A DNA stretch of 45,016 nt, taken from contig NZ_BCQR01000097.1 of the NCBI RefSeq assembly GCF_001552175.1, positions 1 to 45,016 of the forward strand, in the 5' to 3' direction. The DNA is from Actinomadura kijaniata NBRC 14229 (lineage in GTDB: Bacteria; Actinomycetota; Actinomycetes; Streptosporangiales; Streptosporangiaceae). Shown here one piece after another: positions 36,237 to 43,771 of the stretch. Numbering within the stretch: the stretch's first letter is position 1; every line of letters starts with the position of its first letter. Under the pieces are notes generated by a model, which did not search any database, was not told the DNA's origin, and saw nothing but the letters and a program-made list of their open reading frames with translations. Position numbers and translations under genes: made by a program.

Positions 36237-37391
36237 ATGAGGGTCGGACATGTGATGACGGCGGGTACGGCCGCCGCCGCCGTCCTGGTGGCGGGGGCAG
36301 GGGCGGCGACGGCGGCCGAACGGCGGCCGGCCGGGAAGGGGTGCGGCGACCAGCGGGCGGTGCAGCGGGTGCTGGACCGGTTGACGCGCGTCCACCGGAT
36401 ACCGGGCGTGGCGGTGCGGATCGACGATCCGCGGTGCGGGACGTGGACGGGCGCCAGCGGGGTGGCGGACCTGCGGGACCGGCGGCCGATGCGGGCCGGC
36501 GAGCGGGGCCGGATCGCCAGCGTCACCAAGACGTTCACCGCGACGGTGCTGCTCCAGCTGGCGGGGGAGCGGAAGGTGGATCTGGACGCCCCGGTGGAGC
36601 GGTACCTGCCGGGGGTGGTCCGGGCGAACGGCCACGACGGGCGGAAGATCAGCGTGCGGTCGCTGCTGCGGCACACCAGCGGGCTGCCCGACCACATGGA
36701 GGCGTTCGACGACCTGGAGGACTTCCGCTGGAAGCACTTCGAGCCCGCCGAGCTGGTGCGGATGGCGCTGGCGCGGCCGAAGCCGACCACGCGCTGGCAC
36801 TACTCCACGACCAACTCGGTGCTCGCCGGGATGATCGTGCGGCGGGTCACCGGGAGCCGGGTCGAGGACGAGGTCGTCCGGCGGATCATCCGGCCGCTGC
36901 GGCTGCGCGACACCTACTGGCCCGGTGACGAGACATGGATCCGGGGACCGCACCCGCGCGGCTACCTGCGGGAGGAGAAGAACGGGGCCGTGCGCTGGCG
37001 GGACGTGACCGAGCTGAACGCCTCGGCCGGGGGCGCCGGGGGAGCGCTGGTGTCGGGGACGGCCGACGTCAGCCGGTTCTTCGGCGCGCTGCTGGGCGGG
37101 CGGCTGCTGCCGCTGCGGCTGCTCGGGGAGATGAAGCGCACCGTGCGCGCCGACCCGGACCGGACCTGGCCGGGCGCGCGGTACGGGCTGGGGTTGATGA
37201 GCACGCCGCTGCGGTGCGGCGGCGAGTGGTACGGGCACGGCGGCCACCTGTACGGATGGAGCGCGTTCGGGGTCGTCGGGCCGGACGGGCGGCGCGCGGC
37301 GGTGATGTTCAACGAGAACACCGCCACCGAGGCCGCCGCCAAGGACGAGCTGGAGTTGTTGCAGACCGCGCTGTGCGGGGAGGAATCGTGA
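36237..37391 (+). CDS. Secreted serine hydrolase (beta-lactamase/DD-peptidase fold), paralogue 2
   Basis: A 384-residue exported enzyme. The signal peptide covers about residues 1-30. RIASVTKTFTATVLLQLAGE carries SxxK, HYSTTNSVLAGMIVRRVTG carries YxTN, and YGHGGHLYGW is the HGG triad region. It resembles the product of the gene at 26716 along most of its length and has extra Cys in GKGCGDQ and DPRCGTW. Likely cell-wall carboxypeptidase or esterase. Its stop overlaps the GTG of the following TAP-like gene, so translation is coupled. ATG 36237 appears leaderless. Confidence 0.88.
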   Translation: MRVGHVMTAGTAAAAVLVAGAGAATAAERRPAGKGCGDQRAVQRVLDRLTRVHRIPGVAVRIDDPRCGTWTGASGVADLRDRRPMRAGERGRIASVTKTFTATVLLQLAGERKVDLDAPVERYLPGVVRANGHDGRKISVRSLLRHTSGLPDHMEAFDDLEDFRWKHFEPAELVRMALARPKPTTRWHYSTTNSVLAGMIVRRVTGSRVEDEVVRRIIRPLRLRDTYWPGDETWIRGPHPRGYLREEKNGAVRWRDVTELNASAGGAGGALVSGTADVSRFFGALLGGRLLPLRLLGEMKRTVRADPDRTWPGARYGLGLMSTPLRCGGEWYGHGGHLYGWSAFGVVGPDGRRAAVMFNENTATEAAAKDELELLQTALCGEES

Positions 37392-38897
37392 AGAGGACCA
37401 TCGTGACCCTGGCGGCCTTCGGTGTCGCGGCGGCGGGGCTGGCGGCCCCGGCGCGCGCCGGCGGACCGGCCCGAACCGACGGGCTGGAGCGCTTCCACCG
37501 CCAGCCCGTCGTCTGGAAGAAGTGCACGCTGGGCCCGGACGACCAGGTGGGCAAGGACCTGGACAAGGCCGGGGCGCGCTGCGCCGACGTCACCGTGCCG
37601 CTCGACTACGCGAACCCGGGTGGCCGCACCATCACGATCGCGATCTCCCGGCTGAGGGCCACCGAGCGCCGCATCGGCACGATGATCCTCAACGGGGGAG
37701 GACCCGGTCCCGCCCTGGACATGCCGCCCTACATGCGCGGCCTGATGAGGGAGGCGGGGACCCGGTTCGACCTGGTGGGGATGGACCCGCGCTCCATCGG
37801 GCGCAGCGCCCCGGTGGACTGCGGGTGGCCGACGGCGACGTGGATCCGCTCGGCGGGGCTGAGCCGGGCCTCGTTCGACCGCGCTGGCCAGGGATCTCGC
37901 GCGGCGCTGCGGGGAACGCCACGCCGACCTGCTGCCCCACATCTCCACCCGCAACATCGCCCGCGACATGGACGTGGTGCGCGCCGCGCTCGGCGAGCGC
38001 CGGATCTCCTACAGCGGCGGCTCCTACGGCAACTACCTGGGCGGGGTGTACGCGACGATGTTCCCCGGCCGGCTGGACCGGGCCGTGCTGGACAGCGGCG
38101 TCGACCCCGCCGTGTGGGGCGGTCTGCTGGGCAAGAGCATGGTCGGCGCCAACGAGCGGGCGTTCGCGCGCTGGGCCGACTGGGCGGCGCGGCGGCACCG
38201 CACCTACGGGCTCGGCACCACCCGGGGCGCGGTCCTGGCCACCGTGCGGAAGACGATCGCGGCGTCGGGGCGCGAGCCGCTGCGGCTCGGGAGGTACCGG
38301 GTGGACGACACGGTGACCCCCGTCGTCCTCCTGAACCTGCTCCAGGAGGACCGCGACCCGGCGCGCGCCACGCTGGCCGACGCGGCGGCGCAGATGGCCC
38401 GCGCCGCCGCCGGGCGCCCCGCGCCGCCCACCGGGGCGCTGAAGGAGAACCTGGAGTTCCTGCTGACCGGGGCCGAGTCGCGGTACGGCAGCGCGCAGAT
38501 GGCCCTGATCTGCGGCGACGGCGGCGCGCCCGGCGACCCGGAGTACTACTGGCGGGAGATCGAGCGGAACCGCGCCAAGGCCCCGATCTTCGGGAGCATC
38601 GGGCACAACATCAACCCGTGCGCGTTCTGGCCCGTCAAGCCGCGCGAGCCGATGACGCGGATCGGCGCGCACACGCGGGCGCTGCTGGTGGGCGCGACCG
38701 GCGACACCCGCACCACCTACGAGGGCACGCGGATCCTGCACGGGCTGCTGCGGGGCTCGCGGCTGGTCACGCTGCGCGGCGCCGACGTCCACGCGCCCTA
38801 CCAGATCGGCTACGGCAACGCCTGCGTGGACGACGCGGTGCACCGCTACGTGCTCACCGGCCGGGTGCCCGCCCGGAACATCACCTGCGAGAAGTGA
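37388..38897 (+). pseudogene. Secreted TAP-like alpha/beta hydrolase, frameshifted
   Basis: Two reading frames together encode one exported peptidase-like hydrolase of about 500 residues. The first, from GTG 37388, has a signal peptide (VKRTIVTLAAFGVAAAGLAAPARA), MILNGGGPGPALDM and FDLVGMDPRSIGRSAPVDCGWP. After about 37880 coding continues in another frame: ALARDLARRCGERHADLLPHISTRNIARDMDVVRAALGERRISYSGGSYGNYLGGVY (nucleophile Ser in GGSYG), with a C-terminal TAP-like domain ending in NITCEK. Adding two bases at the CGCGC run (37879-37883) would restore one frame as FDRALARDLA. The intact protein would resemble tripeptidyl aminopeptidases such as the Streptomyces Slp enzymes. Either a recent pseudogene or a sequence error. 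Confidence 0.8.
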
Positions 38898-38906
38898 TCC
38901 GGCGCG

Positions 38907-40091
38907 TCACTTCAGGGGCGTCCCCGTCACGGGGGCGCCCAGCGCGCTGCCCTTCAGCCAGTCCTGCCAGGACTTGGCCCACGGGGTGGGGCCGTTGCCG
39001 AACCGCAGCCTGCGGGTGGTGCCGGTGACCTCGATGACGTCGCCGCGCTTGGTGAAGTCGTAGAACCACTTGGCGTCGGAGGGGGAGGCGTTGACGCAGC
39101 CGTGGCTGACGTTGGCGCTTCCCTGCGAGCCGGTCGACCAGGGGGCCGAGTGGATGAAGGTGCCGCTGTAGGTCATGCGGACGTTCCACTTGGTGGGGGT
39201 GCGGTACTCGCCGGGGTTGCCGGTGGTGGCCGAGTCCATCACCATCGCCGGGTTCTTCTCCTGCGCGATCATCACGCCGGTGTAGCTGTCGTCGCCGGGC
39301 TTGCCCAGGCTGACCTTCATGCGGCGCACGACCTTGCCGCCGTCGGTGACGACCGCCTCGTGCTTCTTGGCGTTGATGGTGGTGACGTGGCGGGGCCCGA
39401 CGGTGAAGTTCAGGACGCGGTCCTTGGCGCCGTAGGTGCCCTCGGCGACCTTGAGCCCGGCCAGCCGCGCGACGACCTGGACCTTCTGTCCCGCGGGCCA
39501 GTAGTCCTTGGGGCGGAAGTCCACCTCCTTGTCGCTGATCCAGTACCAGGCGCCCTGGACCGGCCTGGACATGCGCACCTCAAGGCGCTTCTCCAGCTCG
39601 GCCTTGGCCTGCTTGGTGGTGACCGGCAGGCTCAGCAGGAGCTGGACGGGCATGCCGACGCCGACCTTCTCGTCCTCCAGCGGCGACATGCCGGTCTCCA
39701 GCTCGCGGCGCGCCTTCAGGGTGGTGAACGTCGAGGTGGCGGTGCCGCCCTCGCCCTGGGCGGTGACGGTGTAGGTGGCGTCCGGCCGGAGCCCCCAGCG
39801 GGTCTGCCAGGACCTGCCGTCGGCGGACAGCGCGCCCTCGGGCTTGTCTCCCTTGGGCCCGGTCACCGTGACCTTGGTGATCCGGCCCTTGTCGCTCCTG
39901 ACCGTGACCGGCTGGTCCGGGGCGACCTGCTTGGTCCCGTTGGCCGGGGTGATGACCGGCGGCGCGGCCTTGGCGTCGCCGCCCTCGCCGCCGCCCTTGC
40001 CGCCGTCCCCGCCGGACGAACATCCGGCCAGGACGAGCGTCAGCGCCCCGGTGACCGCCGCTCCCGCCGTCGCCGTCCGACTCCTCAGCAC
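38907..40091 (-). CDS. L,D-transpeptidase lipoprotein with Ig-like domain
   Basis: A 394-residue cell-wall enzyme. The signal ends in the lipobox LAGC (VLRSRTATAGAAVTGALTLVLAGCSS), followed by a Gly-rich linker and Ig-like domains (PPVITPANGTKQVAPDQPVTV..., YTVTAQGEGGTATSTF). The YkuD catalytic domain has FIHSAPWSTGSQGSANVSHGCVNAS, with the Cys nucleophile in SHGC. It makes 3-3 crosslinks in peptidoglycan, like LdtMt2. GTG 40091 follows GAGGAGG. A longer frame from 40163 lacks a site and would bury the signal peptide. A hairpin at its 3' end is shared with the convergent hydrolase. Confidence 0.92.
   Translation of the reverse strand: MLRSRTATAGAAVTGALTLVLAGCSSGGDGGKGGGEGGDAKAAPPVITPANGTKQVAPDQPVTVRSDKGRITKVTVTGPKGDKPEGALSADGRSWQTRWGLRPDATYTVTAQGEGGTATSTFTTLKARRELETGMSPLEDEKVGVGMPVQLLLSLPVTTKQAKAELEKRLEVRMSRPVQGAWYWISDKEVDFRPKDYWPAGQKVQVVARLAGLKVAEGTYGAKDRVLNFTVGPRHVTTINAKKHEAVVTDGGKVVRRMKVSLGKPGDDSYTGVMIAQEKNPAMVMDSATTGNPGEYRTPTKWNVRMTYSGTFIHSAPWSTGSQGSANVSHGCVNASPSDAKWFYDFTKRGDVIEVTGTTRRLRFGNGPTPWAKSWQDWLKGSALGAPVTGTPLK
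38916..38940. terminator. Hairpin terminator between convergent genes
   Basis: GGGCGTCCCCG (38916-38926) pairs with CGGGGGCGCCC (38930-38940) around TCA, with one G-U pair. It lies 18 bp past the TAP-like gene stop and inside the last codons of the L,D-transpeptidase gene. Confidence 0.55.
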
Positions 40092-40226
40092 CGTGTCCTC
40101 CTCGTCGGTCCTCGGCTCTTCCCCTGTCACCACGGGTCTTCCCCACCTGCCGGGACTATGCAAACGATCGGAGGGCCGGTCCGGGACGGATCCCGGACCG
40201 GCCCTCGTCGCCGGGGCGGCCGCAGG

Positions 40227-41042
40227 TCAGGGGGCGTCGGAGCCCGCCACGCCGGGCGGCAGCCCGCCCGCCGCGGCGGCGTCGAGCAGGAACAGCGTCT
40301 GCTCCGCGCCGCGCGCCCCGGCCACCGGGGCCTCCAGCGGGTCGGCGGCGGGTGACAGGCCGAGCCCCACGGCGTGGGCCTTGGACCCGCCGGCCGCCAG
40401 GATCCACACCTCGCGGGCCGTCCGGATCGCCGCCATGGTCAGCGAGATCCGGGTCGGCGGCGGCTTGGGCGAGTCGTGCACCGGGACCACCGTCCGCTCC
40501 TCGGACGGGTCGAACATCTTCGGGAACAGCGACGCCACGTGCGCGTCCGGGCCGACGCCCAGCATCAGCACGTCGAACGTCGGCAGCCCCGCCCCGCCGT
40601 CCGGCCCCTCGTCCGGCTCGCCGCCCGCCCTCTCGGCCCGGGCGGCGGCGGCCAGTTCGGCGGCGTAACGCCCGGCGGCGGCCTCGGGGTCGTCGCCGTC
40701 GGGACCGTCGGCCGCGGGCATGGCGTGCACGCGCGCCGGGTCCAGGTCCACGTGGTCCAGCAGGGCCTGGCGGGCGCCGGTCTCGTTGCGCTCGGGGTCC
40801 CCGGCCGGCAGGAACCGCTCGTCGCCCCACCAGACGTCGAGCCTGCGCCAGTCGACCGAGCCGCGGTTGCGGGCCCCGTTCAGCGCGGCCAGCACGGCGG
40901 TGCCGACGCCGCCGCCGGTCACCACGATCGACGCCGACCCGCGCTGGGCCTGCGCCTCGGCGATCCGCGTCACCAGCTTGGCCGCGACCGCCTCGGTCAG
41001 CGACTGCTGGTCGGCGTGGACCACCACCGCCGGGGTGCTCAC
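40227..41042 (-). CDS. pgl: 6-phosphogluconolactonase
   Basis: A 271-residue enzyme of the pentose-phosphate pathway, hydrolysing 6-phosphogluconolactone to 6-phosphogluconate in the cytoplasm. IVVTGGGVGTAVLAAL, VDWRRLDVWWGDERFLPAGDPERNETGARQALL and FDVLMLGVGPDAHVASLFP are the family motifs. A Gly/Asp/Ala-rich insertion (AADGPDGDDPEAAAGRYAAELAAAARAERAGGEPDEGPDGGAG) makes it slightly longer than usual. GTG 41042 overlaps the opcA stop as GTGA, so it is translated together with opcA and zwf. Confidence 0.95.
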   Translation of the reverse strand: MSTPAVVVHADQQSLTEAVAAKLVTRIAEAQAQRGSASIVVTGGGVGTAVLAALNGARNRGSVDWRRLDVWWGDERFLPAGDPERNETGARQALLDHVDLDPARVHAMPAADGPDGDDPEAAAGRYAAELAAAARAERAGGEPDEGPDGGAGLPTFDVLMLGVGPDAHVASLFPKMFDPSEERTVVPVHDSPKPPPTRISLTMAAIRTAREVWILAAGGSKAHAVGLGLSPAADPLEAPVAGARGAEQTLFLLDAAAAGGLPPGVAGSDAP

Positions 41043-42121
41043 CTGCCTCCCGCCTTCCCGCGCGACGACGACTTCTTGGCGCCCGCCTCGGACTTGCCCG
41101 CCTCGGACTTGCCCACGTCGGACTTCCCCTCCGCGGACCTGCCCTCCTCGGGCCTGCTCTCGGCGACGACGTCGGGGGAGCCGCCCGCGGAGTCGCCCTT
41201 GGACTGCGCGGCGGCCAGGTCCTTGGCGAACCGCGCCGACGCGTCCTGGTACACCTCGTCGGGGTCGAGCCGCCGCAGCTCCTCGGCCAGCAGCTCCGAC
41301 ATCGGGCGGCGCATCAGCGACACCTGGCGGTCGGGCTGGCCGGGCCGCGACAGCGTCGCCACCCGCCCGTCGGGGCGCGACACCTCGATGTCGCCCTCCC
41401 CGGTGGTCATCCGCACCCCGGTGATGCCGGGCCCCTCGGACACCTCGCGGGTCACCGGGACTCCCAGCCGCACCGACAGCCACGCGGCCAGCAGCTCGGC
41501 GCTCGGGCTGTCGGGCTCGGCCGACACGCAGCCGGACAGGATGTCGTCGTGCGGCTGGTCCAGCGCGGCGGCCAGCAGCGACCGCCACGACGTCAGCCGC
41601 GTCCAGGTGAAGTCGGTGTCGCCGGGCCTGTAGGCCTCGGCGAGCCGGGCCAGGGTGCCCAGCCGGTCGCGGGCGGCGTAGGAGTCGGTGACCCGGCGCT
41701 GCGCCAGCCGTCCCAGCGGGTCCTCGGCGGGGGCCTTGGGGACCTTGCCGCCCGGCCACCACGTCACCACGGGGGTGTCGGGCATCAGCAGCGGCACGAC
41801 CACCGAGTCGGCGTGCTCGGCCAGCGGGCCGTACATGCGCAGCAGCACGGTCTCGCCCGGACCGGTCTCACCCATCCGGATCTCGGCGTCCAGCCGCGAG
41901 GACGAGCCGCGCGCGTCGCGGGAGATGACCGTCAGCACCCGGCACGGGTGCTCGCGCGCGGCCTCGGTGGCGGCGCGCACCGCGTCGTACTGCGCCGACT
42001 CGTCGGTCACGATGATGAGGGTCAGCACCATGCCGACCGCGGGGCCGCCCATCAGGTGCCGCGCCTGGGTCAGCGCGTCCTGGATGCGGCGGGTGCTGGT
42101 GTCGGTGAGGTCGATGTTCAT
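41039..42121 (-). CDS. opcA: Glucose-6-phosphate dehydrogenase assembly protein OpcA
   Basis: A 360-residue OpcA protein, which assists or allosterically modulates glucose-6-phosphate dehydrogenase in actinobacteria and cyanobacteria. MNIDLTDTSTRRIQDALTQARHL, GMVLTLIIVTDE, VVPLLMPDTPVVTWWPG and DFTWTRLTSWRSLLAAALDQ are conserved. It ends in an unusual tail of about 55 residues, SKGDSAGGSPDVVAESRPEEGRSAEGKSDVGKSEAGKSEAGAKKSSSRGKAGGR, encoded by 15-bp repeats and probably disordered. ATG 42121 is two bases after the zwf stop, so the genes form a tight operon. Confidence 0.95.
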   Translation of the reverse strand: MNIDLTDTSTRRIQDALTQARHLMGGPAVGMVLTLIIVTDESAQYDAVRAATEAAREHPCRVLTVISRDARGSSSRLDAEIRMGETGPGETVLLRMYGPLAEHADSVVVPLLMPDTPVVTWWPGGKVPKAPAEDPLGRLAQRRVTDSYAARDRLGTLARLAEAYRPGDTDFTWTRLTSWRSLLAAALDQPHDDILSGCVSAEPDSPSAELLAAWLSVRLGVPVTREVSEGPGITGVRMTTGEGDIEVSRPDGRVATLSRPGQPDRQVSLMRRPMSELLAEELRRLDPDEVYQDASARFAKDLAAAQSKGDSAGGSPDVVAESRPEEGRSAEGKSDVGKSEAGKSEAGAKKSSSRGKAGGR

Positions 42122-42123
42122 GC

Positions 42124-43656
42124 TTAGAGTCGCCTCCAGGCGCGTCCGTCGCGGGCCATGAGCTCGTCGGCGCTGTCGGGGCCGTAGCCGCCGGACCGGT
42201 ACTGCTCGATCCTCTTCTGCGTGGCCCAGTGCTCCTCGATCGGGTCGAGGATCTTCCAGGACAGCTCGACCTCCTCCTGCCGGGGGAACAGCGGGGGGTC
42301 GCCGATCAGCACGTCCAGCAGCAGCCGCTCGTAGGCCTCGGGGGAGGACTCGGTGAACGACTCGCCGTAGGCGAAGTCCATGTTGACGTCGCGGATCTCC
42401 ATCGAGGTGCCCGGCACCTTCGACCCGAACCGCACGGTGATGCCCTCGTCCGGCTGGACCCGCATCACCAGGGCGTTCTGCCCCAGCTCCTCGGTGTCGG
42501 TCTGGGAGAACGGCAGGTGCGGCGCCTGCTGGAACACCATCGCCACCTCCGTCACCCGGCGGCTGAGCCGCTTGCCGGTGCGCAGGTAGAACGGCACCCC
42601 GGCCCACCGCCGGTTGTCGATCTCCAGCTTGATCGCGGCGTAGGTCTCGGTGCGCGACTCGGCGGGGATGCCGTCCTCCTCCAGGTACCCCCGGACCTTC
42701 ACCCCGCCCTGCCACCCGGCGGCGTACTGGCCGCGCGCGGTGGCCTGCGACAGGTCGCCGGGCACCCGCACCGACGACAGGACCTTGGCCTTCTCCGCGC
42801 GGACCGCCTCGGCGCTGAAGGAGGTCGGCTCCTCCATCGCCGTCAGCGCCAGCAACTGGAGCAGGTGGTTCTGGATGACGTCGCGGGCCGCGCCGATGCC
42901 GTCGTAGTACCCGGCCCGGCCGCCGATGCCGATGTCCTCGGCCATGGTGATCTGCACGTGGTCGACGTGGTGCCGGTTCCAGATCGGCTCGAACATCGTG
43001 TTGGCGAACCGCAGCGCCAGGATGTTCTGCACGGTCTCCTTGCCGAGGTAGTGGTCGATCCGGAAGATCGACTCCTCGGGGAAGACGCGGTGCACGGTGT
43101 CGTTGAGCTCCTTGGCGCTGGCCAGGTCGTGCCCGAACGGCTTCTCGATCACCACCCGGCGGAAGCCGCCGTGCTCGTTGGCGGGGTCGGCCAGCCCGCT
43201 GGCCTGCAACTGCTCCACCACCGTCTCGAAGAACTTCGGCGGTATCGACAGGTAGAAGGCGTAGTTGCCGCCGGTGCCGCGGTTGGCGTCCAGCTCCTTG
43301 ACGGCCATCGCGAGGGCCTCGAACGCGCCCGGGTCGTTGAACTCGCCGGGCACGAAGTGCATGCCCTCGGACAGGTGCGTCCAGACGTCCTCGCGGAACG
43401 GCGTGCGCGCGTGCTCCTTGACCGCCTCGTAGGCGATCTGCTTGAAGTCCTGGTGGTCCCAGTCCCGGCGGGCGAACCCGACCAGCGAGAAGCCCGGCGG
43501 CAGCAGCCCCCGGTTGGCCAGGTCGTAGATCGCCGGAAGCAGCTTCTTGCGGGACAGGTCCCCGGTGACCCCGAACAGCACCAGCACGCTCGGCCCGGCC
43601 ACCCGGGGCAGCCGCTTGTCGCGCGGATCCCTGAGCGGATTGGGTGTGTTGGTCAC
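42124..43656 (-). CDS. zwf: Glucose-6-phosphate 1-dehydrogenase
   Basis: A 510-residue NADP-linked glucose-6-phosphate dehydrogenase, the entry enzyme of the oxidative pentose-phosphate pathway. VLFGVTGDLSRKKLLPAIYDL is the coenzyme fingerprint, RVVIEKPFG the conserved EKP, and IFRIDHYLGKETVQNIL the substrate-binding and catalytic site. GTG 43656 follows GAGGGGG. It sits between pgi, 115 bp upstream, and opcA, two bases downstream. It supplies NADPH that the reductases and, through redox partners, the P450 in this window would use. Confidence 0.97.
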   Translation of the reverse strand: MTNTPNPLRDPRDKRLPRVAGPSVLVLFGVTGDLSRKKLLPAIYDLANRGLLPPGFSLVGFARRDWDHQDFKQIAYEAVKEHARTPFREDVWTHLSEGMHFVPGEFNDPGAFEALAMAVKELDANRGTGGNYAFYLSIPPKFFETVVEQLQASGLADPANEHGGFRRVVIEKPFGHDLASAKELNDTVHRVFPEESIFRIDHYLGKETVQNILALRFANTMFEPIWNRHHVDHVQITMAEDIGIGGRAGYYDGIGAARDVIQNHLLQLLALTAMEEPTSFSAEAVRAEKAKVLSSVRVPGDLSQATARGQYAAGWQGGVKVRGYLEEDGIPAESRTETYAAIKLEIDNRRWAGVPFYLRTGKRLSRRVTEVAMVFQQAPHLPFSQTDTEELGQNALVMRVQPDEGITVRFGSKVPGTSMEIRDVNMDFAYGESFTESSPEAYERLLLDVLIGDPPLFPRQEEVELSWKILDPIEEHWATQKRIEQYRSGGYGPDSADELMARDGRAWRRL

Positions 43657-43715
43657 GTGGCGGCCCCCTCTTCTCGCGTCATGCCGTGGACCGTTCCTGC
43701 CCACTGTTTCGTTGT

Positions 43716-43744
43716 GCTATCCGAACGGCTGTCATCACTGTCAT
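43716..43744 (-). promoter_or_regulatory. Candidate internal promoter for zwf
   Basis: On the reverse strand ATGACA (43744-43739), 17 bp and GATAGC (43721-43716) lie in the 115-bp gap before zwf. A second ATGACA at 43735-43730 makes a 9-bp direct repeat. The -35 is good (5 of 6) and the -10 moderate. It would let zwf-opcA-pgl be made separately from pgi. Confidence 0.4.
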
Positions 43745-43771
43745 CGGTACGTATCGCCGGTGGCGACGGGC

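Noticed and set aside
40092..40163. Upstream GTG start of the L,D-transpeptidase at 40163
   Set aside because: It would place 24 charged residues before the lipoprotein signal peptide; GTG 40091 has a strong ribosome-binding site.
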